NCBI RefSeq assembly: GCF_014041935.1
Contig: NZ_CP059491.1
Span: 2,418,001 to 2,482,000 of the forward strand
DNA: 64,000 nt
Direction: 5' to 3'
Source: Gordonia jinghuaiqii
GTDB taxonomy: Bacteria > Actinomycetota > Actinomycetes > Mycobacteriales > Mycobacteriaceae
Shown: positions 10,328 through 18,489 of the stretch, in pieces
Layout of the letters: each line of letters starts with the position of its first letter
Numbering within the stretch: the first letter of the stretch is position 1
Program-made: the position numbers and the translations under genes
The notes under the pieces: model-generated
Told to the model about the DNA's origin: nothing
Databases searched by the model: none
What the model saw: only the letters and a program-made list of their open reading frames with translations

Positions 10328-10627
10328 ATGGCTACTGATTACGACGCGCCACGACGCACGGAGACCGAGGATCTCAACGAAGACTCGCTCGAAGAGCTCA
10401 AGGCACGACGCAGCGAGGCGCAGTCCTCGGCGGTCGACGTCGACGAGGCCGACACCGCGGAGTCCTTCGAGTTGCCCGGCGCGGACCTGTCGGGTGAGGA
10501 ACTGTCGGTGCGGGTCATCCCCAAGCAGGCCGACGAATTCACCTGTACCAGCTGCTTTCTCGTCTACCACCGTAGTCGGCTGGCGGAGGAGAACGGCAAC
10601 TCGCTGATCTGCGTCGACTGCGCGTGA
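10328..10627 (+). CDS. DUF4193 family zinc-ribbon protein
   Basis: 99-residue acidic protein. The first 70 residues are charged and probably partly disordered; the C-terminus carries FTCTSCFLVYHRSRLA and ICVDCA, two CxxC pairs forming a zinc ribbon. This is the actinobacterial DUF4193 family (M. tuberculosis Rv2699c), whose function is unknown; interaction with the transcription machinery is only a guess from fold and size. An AAGTAAGG-like ribosome site precedes the ATG. The predicted long leader and the terminator downstream make it a likely single-gene transcript. Confidence 0.9.
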   Translation: MATDYDAPRRTETEDLNEDSLEELKARRSEAQSSAVDVDEADTAESFELPGADLSGEELSVRVIPKQADEFTCTSCFLVYHRSRLAEENGNSLICVDCA

Positions 10628-10690
10628 GGCACGCCGCGGCCGGGTCGGGTCGCGGGTGACGGATCGACGAGAAGACAGCGACGCACCGCT

Positions 10691-10732
10691 GACGAAAAGG
10701 GGCCGACGCCATGACGGCGCGGCCCCTTCGTC
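10691..10732. terminator. Bidirectional terminator between convergent genes
   Basis: Inverted repeat with arms about 10691-10710 and 10715-10732 (GACGAA...GGGGCC...CGCC and complement) with two small bulges. It lies between the DUF4193 and DUF3093 stops. Confidence 0.75.
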
Positions 10733-10751
10733 ATGTCCGGACGCGGTCGGG

Positions 10752-11306
10752 TCAGGCGGACTTCTCCGGCCGGTCGGCGGCGGCGTCGGTGAGGTCGAGG
10801 GCGGCCAGGAGTTCGGCGGGACGCCGGGTGGACACCAACCAGTAGGGCGTCGGGTCGTCCGGATCGTCGAGCACGATGAGGACCATGGTCTTCACCCAGG
10901 CGCGGTGGACGAGGTAGGCGGCGGGATCGAGCTGGCGGCCCAGAGCCGCGCTCTTGGCGGTGGCCGGGACCGAGGCCCCGCGCGCCATCACAGAACGCGG
11001 CAGCACCGCGCGATGGGCGTGGAGTTCGCGATCGGCGGTCACCCGGATTCGCGTCCGGCCCATCGACCAGAGCATCAGGGCGCACAGGACACCGGTGGCG
11101 ATGTACCCGGCGATACTCCACGGACTGTTGCGCGCGGACAGCTGGATCTCGTAGCCGACCACGCCGGTCACCACGGCGCCTGCAAGCCACCACCACCATG
11201 GGACGAAAAGCTGCTCGTCGAAGAGGTTGCCGGTAGATGAGGCGACTCCGGCGTCACGGCCGTCCGACGTGCCGCCGGGGTTGTCAGGCGATTGAGGTGC
11301 GGTCAC
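10752..11306 (-). CDS. DUF3093 domain membrane protein
   Basis: 184 residues. A low-complexity N-terminus is followed by FDEQLFVPWWWWLAG, two adjacent membrane helices (residues ~35-80) and a cytoplasmic PH-like domain ending in WLVSTRRPAELLAAL, as in the DUF3093 family (M. tuberculosis Rv2698). Function unknown. I chose GTG 11306 because the frame upstream lacks homology and would overlap the divergent dut gene, leaving 22 bases between the two starts. Confidence 0.82.
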   Translation of the reverse strand: MTAPQSPDNPGGTSDGRDAGVASSTGNLFDEQLFVPWWWWLAGAVVTGVVGYEIQLSARNSPWSIAGYIATGVLCALMLWSMGRTRIRVTADRELHAHRAVLPRSVMARGASVPATAKSAALGRQLDPAAYLVHRAWVKTMVLIVLDDPDDPTPYWLVSTRRPAELLAALDLTDAAADRPEKSA

Positions 11307-11328
11307 GTGACCAGCGTAGTCTGCGTGC

Positions 11329-11802
11329 GTGACCCCAGATCTTCCCCCTCTGCCGCCCATCGCGGTCCGGCGCCTCGACCCCGATCTGCCACTGCCGACG
11401 CGGGCTCATCCCGGTGATGCGGGGGTCGATCTCTGCTCGACGATCGACCTCGAACTGCCGACCGGTCGCCGCCAGCTGGTCGGCACCGGGATCGCGATCG
11501 CGCTGCCCTTCGGCACCGTCGGGCTCATCCATCCGAGGTCGGGACTCGCCGCACGTGCAGGCCTGTCGATCGTCAACGCGCCGGGCACCGTCGACGCCGG
11601 TTACCGCGGGGAGATCAAGGTCTGCCTGATCAACCTCGACCCCGAACAATCGATCTCGATCTCTCGCGGCGACCGGATCGCACAGCTCGTCGTGCAGCGG
11701 GTCGAGCTGCCCGACTTCGTCGAGGTCGAGGTGTTCGACGATTCGACCAGCCGTGGTGACGGCGGCCACGGTTCGAGCGGCGGCCACGCGATCCTGGGTT
11801 GA
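11329..11802 (+). CDS. dut: dUTP diphosphatase Dut
   Basis: 157-residue trimeric dUTPase that hydrolyses dUTP to dUMP and PPi, supplying thymidylate precursor and keeping uracil out of DNA. The five family motifs are present: [10 protein letters not shown] (1), [11 protein letters not shown] (2), [16 protein letters not shown] (3), [10 protein letters not shown] (4) and [12 protein letters not shown] (5, the P-loop-like tail). The start is GTG 11329, very close to the divergent DUF3093 start, so the mRNA is probably leaderless or has a short leader. Confidence 0.95.
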   Translation: MTPDLPPLPPIAVRRLDPDLPLPTRAHPGDAGVDLCSTIDLELPTGRRQLVGTGIAIALPFGTVGLIHPRSGLAARAGLSIVNAPGTVDAGYRGEIKVCLINLDPEQSISISRGDRIAQLVVQRVELPDFVEVEVFDDSTSRGDGGHGSSGGHAILG

Positions 11803-11958
11803 GTGGGGTCCGTCCCCGGTCGATTACTGTTCAAGATGTGGTCGGCGGCACGGGTCCGTCGGCGTAGCGGTGACTCGCCGGTCGTTTGACCGGTGGGCTC
11901 CGCGGGCAGTCACTGAAGTGCCGCGGGCAGTCCCGGAGCGGCAGGCGAGGAGCATGCG

Positions 11959-12873
11959 ATGGCACAGGACGAGTCGGACGAGTTGCGGGTCGGTACGGCG
12001 TTGGGCCCCTATGACATCGATGCGCTCGCCACCGAGGCGCATGAGCTCGAGAACTCACACCTCGATCTCGGCTCGGTACTGGTCCCGGTGGTCGAGGGTG
12101 GCCAGGTCACCGTCGAGATGTCCGAGGCGCACCAACCGCAGAACGTGTACCTGGTGACCCCGATCGGCCGGATCTCCGTCAGTGCCTTCGCGGCACCCAA
12201 GTCGCCGGGGATGTGGCGTGAGGTCGTTCGCGAACTCGCCGGCTCGCTCCGCGACGACGGTGCCGTCACCAGCGTCGAGGACGGGCACTGGGGCCGTGAG
12301 GTCGTCGCCGAGGTCGAGGGCGCCACGCATCGCTTCATCGGCGTCGACGGTCCGCGCTGGCTGGTTCGTTGCGTGGGGAGCGGTCCGTCGGAGCATGCAG
12401 AGGATCTGGCCCGCCTCAGCCGTGCCGTGCTCGCCGAGACGGTCGTGCGGCGCGGTTCCGAGCCGTTCCCGCCGCGGGATCCGTTGCCCATCGTGCTGCC
12501 GCCGGTGCTCGCCGAGCAGGTAGCCGCCGCGCAGCAGCAGATCTTCGCCGACCCCGCCGAGCAGGCGACTGCGACACCGGACGCGCCCGCTGCCGGTGAT
12601 GAGCCGGGCACCGATGAGGCCCCCGGACCGGTTGCCGGGGGTGCGTTGGATCAGGTCGCCCACGCCACGGTGTACGGGGAGAACGCGTACACCGACGAGT
12701 CCGAGACCGGCACCACGGCTCCAGAACACGCGGACCAGGGACAGTCCGATCAGGCTCCGTCAAGCCCAGACCCGTCAAGCCCAGACCCGTCAAGCCCAGA
12801 CCCGTCAAACCCCGAGGACCGGCAGCCGCCGTCGTCGGGTTCGGCGATGCAGAGGTTCCTCCGCCGCCGATAG
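11959..12873 (+). CDS. DUF3710 domain protein
   Basis: 304 residues. The first ~190 are the DUF3710 domain (DELRVGTALGPYD, LGSVLVPVVEGGQ, KSPGMWREVVRELAGSL), a family of unknown function next to dut in mycobacteria (Rv2696c). The last ~100 are acidic and low-complexity, including a perfect 15-bp repeat coding P-S-S-P-D four times (12757-12816). The ATG at 11959 follows GAGGAG-like bases. The stop codon TAG sits in a second tandem repeat. Confidence 0.85.
   Translation: MAQDESDELRVGTALGPYDIDALATEAHELENSHLDLGSVLVPVVEGGQVTVEMSEAHQPQNVYLVTPIGRISVSAFAAPKSPGMWREVVRELAGSLRDDGAVTSVEDGHWGREVVAEVEGATHRFIGVDGPRWLVRCVGSGPSEHAEDLARLSRAVLAETVVRRGSEPFPPRDPLPIVLPPVLAEQVAAAQQQIFADPAEQATATPDAPAAGDEPGTDEAPGPVAGGALDQVAHATVYGENAYTDESETGTTAPEHADQGQSDQAPSSPDPSSPDPSSPDPSNPEDRQPPSSGSAMQRFLRRR
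12757..12816 (+). repeat. 15-bp in-frame tandem repeat (about 4 copies)
   Basis: Unit CCGTCAAGCCCAGAC, three exact copies and a fourth diverged copy. It encodes repeated PSSPD in the tail of the DUF3710 protein. The unit is a multiple of three, so copy number can vary without a frameshift. Confidence 0.9.
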
Positions 12874-12910
12874 CACCGTCGCCGCCGATAGCACCGTCGC
12901 CGCCGATCGT
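12863..12910 (+). repeat. 18-bp tandem repeat spanning a stop codon
   Basis: Unit GCCGCCGATAGCACCGTC in two exact copies and a partial third. The TAG of the DUF3710 gene (12871-12873) is inside the first copy and duplicated in the second. Confidence 0.88.
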
Positions 12911-12919
12911 GCCTTTGCC

Positions 12920-13654
12920 TCAGCGCGGGGTGTGCTCCGCGACGAGCCCGGCGTAACCGGCGGCACAACTGTTGCCGAGTAGTGCCGGGTCGCGGCCCCA
13001 CTCATCGAGGGTGAGTTCGATCAGGGTGGAACGCGGTGCGGCCGCGTGCCACTCGCGGGCCACGTCGATCGGATGGATCGGGTCGTCGATGGCCGCGACG
13101 ATCGCCAGTGGTACGGCGAGGCCGGCGATCTCGGATGGGGTGGGCGAGCGGTGGCGAGCGGCGTCGCGCAGTTGATCGACGAGGTCGGGATGCAGACGCC
13201 GCCACGACCGGGCCAGTTCTTCGGCCAGCCAGTCCGGACTGCTCGCAGCCATGGCGGCGACGGTCGCCTCGAGTCCGTCGCGATCCAGTGCCTCGGCGGT
13301 CGCACGTGCGCTGCCGGCCGCCACCGCGGTGGCGGCGTCGCCGCTCCATGCCGGGAGCGCCGCGAACACCCCTGCGCATCCGGTTCCGCCGCGGCACAAT
13401 GCCCACTCGAGGGCGATGGCCGCGCCGATCGACACACCGCCGACCAGGATCGAGCGATGACCGGCCGCGGCCTGCTCGAGGCTCTCCACATGGCGTTCGA
13501 CCAGCGGTGACGCGGGATCCAGAGCGATCAGATCGACGCCGAGCGACGTCGCCGCCGCACCGAAGGCGCGGGTGACGTGGTCGGCGTCGGACCCGGTCCC
13601 CGGGATCGCCACGAGGGCGGTCGGTGGCGGGGCGGGGCGGTCGATGCGGGGCAT
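12920..13654 (-). CDS. Alpha/beta-hydrolase fold protein
   Basis: 244 residues. VAIPGTGSDADHVTRAF near the N-terminus supplies an oxyanion-hole-type loop and LVGGVSIGAAIALEWAL the nucleophile elbow GVSIG with Ser. AIDDPIHPIDVAREW is the acid-bearing strand. The catalytic His expected after the last strand is not evident (LTLDEWGRDP). The gene position matches M. tuberculosis Rv2695. Substrate unknown. It converges on the DUF3710 gene. Confidence 0.75.
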   Translation of the reverse strand: MPRIDRPAPPPTALVAIPGTGSDADHVTRAFGAAATSLGVDLIALDPASPLVERHVESLEQAAAGHRSILVGGVSIGAAIALEWALCRGGTGCAGVFAALPAWSGDAATAVAAGSARATAEALDRDGLEATVAAMAASSPDWLAEELARSWRRLHPDLVDQLRDAARHRSPTPSEIAGLAVPLAIVAAIDDPIHPIDVAREWHAAAPRSTLIELTLDEWGRDPALLGNSCAAGYAGLVAEHTPR

Positions 13655-13829
13655 CAGAAGATCATCCCCTAGTGTGTGCCGAGGCCGCGGCGAGCGCCGT
13701 GGTCGTCCACGTTGTCACCGGTCGATGCCGGGGCTACGCTGGCGGACACGTCACCGATCATTTGTTCGGTGACTCGCAGAGACCGCCCGCGAAGCCACGG
13801 TGCAGGCCGAAATCCATTGGGAGGTCGAG

Positions 13830-14210
13830 ATGCCCACAGCCGGCTATCTCAAGCGACTGACCCGTCGGCTGACCGAGGATCTCGGGGATGCCGACGCCGA
13901 GAAGATCGCCGAGGAATCGAAGGCGACCGGCGCCCAGCGCGCCTCGGACTGCACCCGCGGCGAGGAGGTCACCATGCACGGTGAACTACGTGCCGTGGAG
14001 ATGTGTTCGCGGGCCGCCAAGCCCGGCGTCAAGGCCGAGTTCTTCGACGGTTCCGACGTCGTCATCCTCAAGTGGCTGGGCCGCAACCGCATCAGCGGCA
14101 TCGAACCCGGCCGGAAGGTCACCGTGCGGGGCCGCCTCGCCGAGCAGGACGGGCACAAGGTGATCTACAACCCGTACTACGAACTTCACGGCCTCGACGA
14201 CGACGAATGA
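13830..14210 (+). CDS. OB-fold nucleic-acid-binding domain protein
   Basis: 126 residues: helical N-terminus (TAGYLKRLTRRLTEDLGD), then an OB-fold core (EEVTMHGELRAVEM, VVILKWLGRNRISGIEPGRKVTVRGRL) like the RecG wedge-type tRNA_anti/OB family; M. tuberculosis Rv2694c is the counterpart by position. It may bind single-stranded nucleic acid; no catalytic residues are seen. GGGAGG seven bases before ATG 13830 supports this start over the upstream one at 13800. Its stop lies in a 14-bp tandem repeat shared with the start of the next gene. Confidence 0.82.
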   Translation: MPTAGYLKRLTRRLTEDLGDADAEKIAEESKATGAQRASDCTRGEEVTMHGELRAVEMCSRAAKPGVKAEFFDGSDVVILKWLGRNRISGIEPGRKVTVRGRLAEQDGHKVIYNPYYELHGLDDDE

Positions 14211-14233
14211 CCGACGACGAATGACCGACGACG
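14198..14233 (+). repeat. 14-bp tandem repeat covering a stop and the next start
   Basis: Unit CGACGACGAATGAC repeated 2.6 times. The first copy contains the TGA (14208-14210) of the OB-fold gene and the second contains the ATG (14221-14223) of the DUF3159 gene. Confidence 0.9.
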
Positions 14234-14916
14234 TTCGCGAGGGTGACGAGCGCAGCGGTGACGAATCGGTCGGTGCGCGCGAGCCCGTGGTCGATCGGGC
14301 GCCGACAGTCCTCGAACAGATCGGTGGCGTCTCGGGTCTGATCTACTCGACGATCCCGGTGGTCGTCTTCGTCCCGGTCAACTCCCTGTTCGGCCTCCGC
14401 ACCGCGATCTACGCGGCGCTGGGCGTGGCGGCGCTGCTCTTCGTCGTCCGGGTGGTCCGTCGTGAACCGGTGACCCCCGCGGTCTCCGGCCTGCTCGGCG
14501 TCGCGATCTGTGTGTTCATCGCCCACGAGGTCGGAGATGCCAAGGGGTACTTCCTCTTCGGGATCTGGACGACCCTCGCGTACGCGATCGTCTTCGCCGC
14601 GTCCATTCTGGTGCGCCGGCCCCTCGTCGGCGTCGCCTGGCACCTGGTGAACGGTGAGGACTCCTCGTGGCGTCGGAATCGGCTGACGTTGCGCGCCTAC
14701 GACATCGCCACCGCGCTGTGGGCCCTGGTGTTCGGGGCGCGCTACCTGACACAGTCCGAGCTCTACGACGCCGGGGCGACGGGATGGCTGGCGTTCACCC
14801 GGATCGCGATGGGCTGGCCGCTGACCGCGCTGGCGGTGCTGGGCACGATCCTGCTCGTCCGTCGTGCCAGTGCGCAGGAGCGGAGCGCGGCCGCGGCCGA
14901 CGAACTCGGCGCCTGA
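14221..14916 (+). CDS. DUF3159 family membrane protein
   Basis: 231 residues. A hydrophilic ~30-residue N-terminus is followed by VLEQIGGVSGLIYSTIPVVV and about six membrane segments. The family (M. tuberculosis Rv2693c) is of unknown function; the layout resembles intracellular-septation-type membrane proteins. It sits 10 bases after the OB-fold gene, probably in one transcript, and in front of the convergent TrkA pair. Confidence 0.83.
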   Translation: MTDDVREGDERSGDESVGAREPVVDRAPTVLEQIGGVSGLIYSTIPVVVFVPVNSLFGLRTAIYAALGVAALLFVVRVVRREPVTPAVSGLLGVAICVFIAHEVGDAKGYFLFGIWTTLAYAIVFAASILVRRPLVGVAWHLVNGEDSSWRRNRLTLRAYDIATALWALVFGARYLTQSELYDAGATGWLAFTRIAMGWPLTALAVLGTILLVRRASAQERSAAAADELGA

Positions 14917-14918
14917 GC

Positions 14919-14986
14919 GCCTCAGAGCCCTGGCTGCCTCAGAGCTCGAGCTGCCTCAGCGCTTGAGTTGCCTCAGCGCTTGAGTT
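14919..14986. repeat. 17-bp tandem repeat, 4 copies, spanning a stop codon
   Basis: Four consecutive 17-base units beginning GCCTCAG. Units 3 and 4 are identical (GCCTCAGCGCTTGAGTT); units 1 and 2 are diverged. The last unit includes the stop codon and last codons of the minus-strand TrkA gene (14973-14975). Confidence 0.9.
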
Positions 14987-15635
14987 GCATCGCCTCGTAG
15001 AGTGCGGGTTCGACCTCGGCGGGGGCGATGAAGATCAGTTCGTCGCCGCCTTCGATAGCATCGTCGCGTTCGGGGACGATGACGCGTCCGCCGCGCAGGA
15101 TGGTGACGAGCGCGGCGTTGCGGGGCAGTTCCAGTTTGCGTACCGGTTTGCCCGCCAGGGGAGTGTTCGACGGCAGGGTGAGCTCGACGAGGTTGGCCTG
15201 GCCCTGACGGAATGTCATGAGGCGGACGAGGTCACCCACCGAGACCGCCTCCTCCACGAGTGAGGCGAGGAGACGCGGTGTGGACACCGCGACGTCGACG
15301 CCCCAGTCCTCGTCGAAGAGCCACTCGTTGCGCGGGTCGTTCACGCGCGCGACGACGCGGTTGACCGCGAACTCGGTCTTGGCGAGCAGGCTCACCACCA
15401 GATTGGCCTTGTCGTCGCCGGTCGCGGCGATCATCACGTCGTAGGTCTGCAGTTGTGCGTCTTCGAGATTGGCGAGTTCGCAGGCGTCGGCGAGGACCCA
15501 GCCCGCACCGACGACTGCGTCGGCGTCGATGTGCCTCTCGTCGCGTTCGAACAGGGTGACCTCATGCGAGTTCACCAGCAGCTCGCGGGCGATGGAACGT
15601 CCGACCGCGCCGGCTCCGGCGATGGCGACCTTCAC
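14973..15635 (-). CDS. ceoC: TrkA-type K+ regulatory protein CeoC
   Basis: 220 residues: an RCK_N Rossmann domain with the nucleotide loop AGAGAVGRSIARELL at the N-terminus, DKANLVVSLLAKTEF in the middle, and an RCK_C domain from ~residue 140. It is a cytosolic NAD(H)-binding regulator of a Trk-type potassium channel. The second TrkA gene lies 24 bases upstream on the same strand, as ceoB-ceoC in mycobacteria. No membrane pore subunit (TrkG/H) is found in the window. Confidence 0.9.
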   Translation of the reverse strand: MKVAIAGAGAVGRSIARELLVNSHEVTLFERDERHIDADAVVGAGWVLADACELANLEDAQLQTYDVMIAATGDDKANLVVSLLAKTEFAVNRVVARVNDPRNEWLFDEDWGVDVAVSTPRLLASLVEEAVSVGDLVRLMTFRQGQANLVELTLPSNTPLAGKPVRKLELPRNAALVTILRGGRVIVPERDDAIEGGDELIFIAPAEVEPALYEAMQLKR

Positions 15636-15659
15636 TGGGGACTCCTTGGGCCTGTAGTT

Positions 15660-16325
15660 CTACGAATCGGACTGGGTGAACGTGTTCGCGGCGACGCCAC
15701 GGGCGTTGGCCAGATTGTCCAGCAGCACCGCCCCGTACACCACGTCGTCCTGTTGCAGAACGGTTTTGGCCTCGGGGAGGATGGGGCGTCCGACGCGGTA
15801 GAGGAATGCGACGCGGGCGCCGGTCTGTTCCTGGAACCTCGCGACCGAGATCCCGATCCAGGAGTCGTCGACGTCGATCTGGGCGATGGCCAGCGATCCC
15901 GACGGGTCGCGCCATTCCATCGTCGTGGTCTCGCCGAGTGCCGAGACGAATCGTTCGGTCGTCCAGGGCACCGTGGCCACGGTGGGGATACCGAGCCGTT
16001 CGTAGACCTCGGCGCGTTTGGCGTCGTAGATGCGGGCGACGACCCGCTCGACGTCGAAGGTCTCGCGCGCGACCCGCGCCGAGATGATGTTGGAGTTGTC
16101 ACCGGAGGACACCGCGGCGAAGGCGTCGGCATGCTCGATGCCTGCCTTGACGAGGATGTCCCGGTCGAACCCGACGCCGGTGATCGTGCGGCCGGCGAAA
16201 TCGGGGCTGAGCCGCACGAATGCGGTGGGGTCACGGTCGATGATCGCGACGTCGTGTCCGCGCTTCTGCATCGCCATCGCGAGCGACGATCCGACACGCC
16301 CGCAACCCATGATGACTACCTGCAC
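15660..16325 (-). CDS. ceoB: TrkA-type K+ regulatory protein CeoB
   Basis: 221 residues: an RCK_N domain starting VVIMGCGRVGSSLAMAMQ (GxGxxG nucleotide loop), an acidic residue in IIDRDPTAF at the end of beta2, and an RCK_C domain from ~140. It pairs with ceoC as the two RCK subunits. It is divergent from the APC permease gene, 78 bases apart, which is the same arrangement as in M. tuberculosis. Confidence 0.9.
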   Translation of the reverse strand: MQVVIMGCGRVGSSLAMAMQKRGHDVAIIDRDPTAFVRLSPDFAGRTITGVGFDRDILVKAGIEHADAFAAVSSGDNSNIISARVARETFDVERVVARIYDAKRAEVYERLGIPTVATVPWTTERFVSALGETTTMEWRDPSGSLAIAQIDVDDSWIGISVARFQEQTGARVAFLYRVGRPILPEAKTVLQQDDVVYGAVLLDNLANARGVAANTFTQSDS

Positions 16326-16403
16326 GACAATCCTCTCCTGCGTCGGCCCGTCTGCCGCGAGTCGAACCTACCCGCCTCGCCGCGAACGCTCTAGGGTTGC
16401 CTG

Positions 16404-18419
16404 GTGTCCACCGTCTCCAAGGTGTCCGTTGCGACGAAACGCCTCCTGCTGGGCAGGCCATTTCGCAGCGACACGCTGGGTCACACCCTGTTGCCCAAGC
16501 GCATCGCGCTGCCGGTCTTCGCCTCCGACGCCATGAGCTCGGTGGCCTATGCGCCACAGGAGATCTTCCTGGTGCTGTCGGTCGCCGGCATCAGTGCGCT
16601 CGCGTTCACACCATGGGTGGCACTCGCCGTGGCGGTGGTCCTCGCCGTGGTGGTGGCGAGCTACCGGCAGAATGTGCACGCCTATCCCTCCGGTGGCGGC
16701 GACTACGAGGTCGCCACGGTCAACCTCGGTCCGAACGCCGGTCTCACCGTCGGCAGTGCGCTGCTCGTCGACTACGTCCTCACGGTGGCGGTGTCGGTGA
16801 CCTCGGCAGCGGAGAACATCGGTTCGGCGGTCCCGTTCGTCAACGAACACAAGGTGTGGTTCTGCGTCGGCGCCATCGTGCTGCTCGCCGCGGTCAACAT
16901 GCGCGGGATCAAGGAGTCCGGCTCGGTTCTCGCGATCCCCACCTACGCATTCATCATCGGCGTGCTGGGCATGCTGATCTGGGGGTTCACCGAGATCTAT
17001 CTGCTCGGGGACGACATCCGTTCGGAGACGGCCGATTTCGGGATCAGGGCCGAGCAGGACAACCTCACCGGACTGGCTCTGGTGTTCCTGGTGGCGCGAT
17101 CGTTCTCGTCGGGGTGTGCCGCGCTGACCGGTGTGGAGGCCATCAGCAACGGGGTGCCCGCCTTCCGGAAACCCAAGTCGCGCAATGCCGCGACAACCCT
17201 GCTTCTCCTCGGCACCTTCTCGATCACGCTGCTGCTGGGCATCGTGATGCTCGCCGAGAAGATCGGCGCGAAGTACGTGATGAACCCCGAACAGGATCTC
17301 ATCGGCGCGCCCGAGGGCTATCAGCAGAAGGCGATGATCGCCCAGCTCGCCCATGCGGTGTTCGACTCGTTCCCGGTGGGCTTCTTCTTCGTCGCGGTCG
17401 TCACGGCGCTGATCCTGTTGCTGGCCGCGAACACCGCCTTCAACGGTTTCCCGGTCCTCGGTTCGGTCCTCGCGCAGGACAGGTACCTGCCCCGCCAGCT
17501 GCACACCCGGGGTGACCGGCTGGCGTTCAGCAACGGCATCCTGTTCCTCGCGCTCGCCGCGATCATCTTCGTGGTGGCGTTCGGTGCGCAGGTGACCGCG
17601 CTGATCCAGCTCTACATCGTCGGGGTCTTCGTGTCGTTCACGCTCAGCCAGACCGGCATGGTGCGGCACTGGACCCGTCTGCTGCGCACCGAGACCGACC
17701 CGAGCGCCCGGCGCAGGATGATGCAGTCGCGCGTCGTGAACTCCGTCGGTCTGGTGATGACCGCGACGGTGCTGGTGGTGGTGCTCATCACGAAGTTCAC
17801 CGCGGGCGCCTGGATCGCGGTGCTCGCGATGGTCGCCCTGTTCGTGATGATGAAACTGATCCATCACCACTACGCCTCGGTGCAGCGTGAACTGGATCGG
17901 GCGGAGGACGACGACGAGGCGGTCCTGCCGAGCCGCACCCACTCCATCGTTCTCGTGTCCAGCCTGCACATGGCGTCCAAACGCGCGCTGCGCTACGCCC
18001 GCGCGACGCGCCCGGACGTCCTGGAGGCGATCACGGTCAACGTCGACGACCGGGACACCCGAAAACTCGTGTCCGAGTGGGAGGCCAGCGACATCACCGT
18101 CCCGCTGAAGGTGATCGCCTCGCCCTATCGCGAGATCACCCGCCCGGTCATCGATTACGTGCGGCGGGTGCGCCGTGAGTCCCCGCGCGACGTCGTCACC
18201 GTGTTCATCCCGGAATACGTCGTCGGCCACTGGTGGGAGCAGATCCTGCACAACCAGTCCGCCCTGCGCCTCAAGGGACGACTGTTGTTCGAACCCGGCG
18301 TGATGGTGACCTCGGTGCCGTGGCAGCTCACGTCGTCGGACCGTCGCAAGGAGGACCGGGCCTACCGGGCTCCCGGCGAGACCCGCCGCGCCCTCGGCGA
18401 ACCGGACAGCCGCCAGTGA
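16404..18419 (+). CDS. APC superfamily permease
   Basis: 671 residues. Twelve membrane helices cover roughly residues 35-460, beginning with FASDAMSSVAYAPQEIF, a typical APC TM1 region, and VHAYPSGGGDYEVA. A long cytoplasmic C-terminus follows (~200 residues) with a USP-like segment (HSIVLVSSLHMASKRAL). The size and layout resemble KUP/KimA-like K+ or amino-acid transporters; the adjacent TrkA pair makes a potassium role plausible but unproven. GTG 16404 is the start. Confidence 0.85.
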   Translation: MSTVSKVSVATKRLLLGRPFRSDTLGHTLLPKRIALPVFASDAMSSVAYAPQEIFLVLSVAGISALAFTPWVALAVAVVLAVVVASYRQNVHAYPSGGGDYEVATVNLGPNAGLTVGSALLVDYVLTVAVSVTSAAENIGSAVPFVNEHKVWFCVGAIVLLAAVNMRGIKESGSVLAIPTYAFIIGVLGMLIWGFTEIYLLGDDIRSETADFGIRAEQDNLTGLALVFLVARSFSSGCAALTGVEAISNGVPAFRKPKSRNAATTLLLLGTFSITLLLGIVMLAEKIGAKYVMNPEQDLIGAPEGYQQKAMIAQLAHAVFDSFPVGFFFVAVVTALILLLAANTAFNGFPVLGSVLAQDRYLPRQLHTRGDRLAFSNGILFLALAAIIFVVAFGAQVTALIQLYIVGVFVSFTLSQTGMVRHWTRLLRTETDPSARRRMMQSRVVNSVGLVMTATVLVVVLITKFTAGAWIAVLAMVALFVMMKLIHHHYASVQRELDRAEDDDEAVLPSRTHSIVLVSSLHMASKRALRYARATRPDVLEAITVNVDDRDTRKLVSEWEASDITVPLKVIASPYREITRPVIDYVRRVRRESPRDVVTVFIPEYVVGHWWEQILHNQSALRLKGRLLFEPGVMVTSVPWQLTSSDRRKEDRAYRAPGETRRALGEPDSRQ

Positions 18420-18448
18420 CGGAGAATGGGTCCGGGACACAGCGAACC

Positions 18449-18478
18449 TGCGACCCAGAGACATGCGACCCAGAGACG
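18449..18478 (+). repeat. 15-bp direct repeat before the RNA methyltransferase gene
   Basis: Unit TGCGACCCAGAGAC(A/G), two copies head to tail, ending 12 bases before the GTG start and overlapping its ribosome-site region. Confidence 0.85.
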
Positions 18479-18489
18479 AAGAAGGTGCT

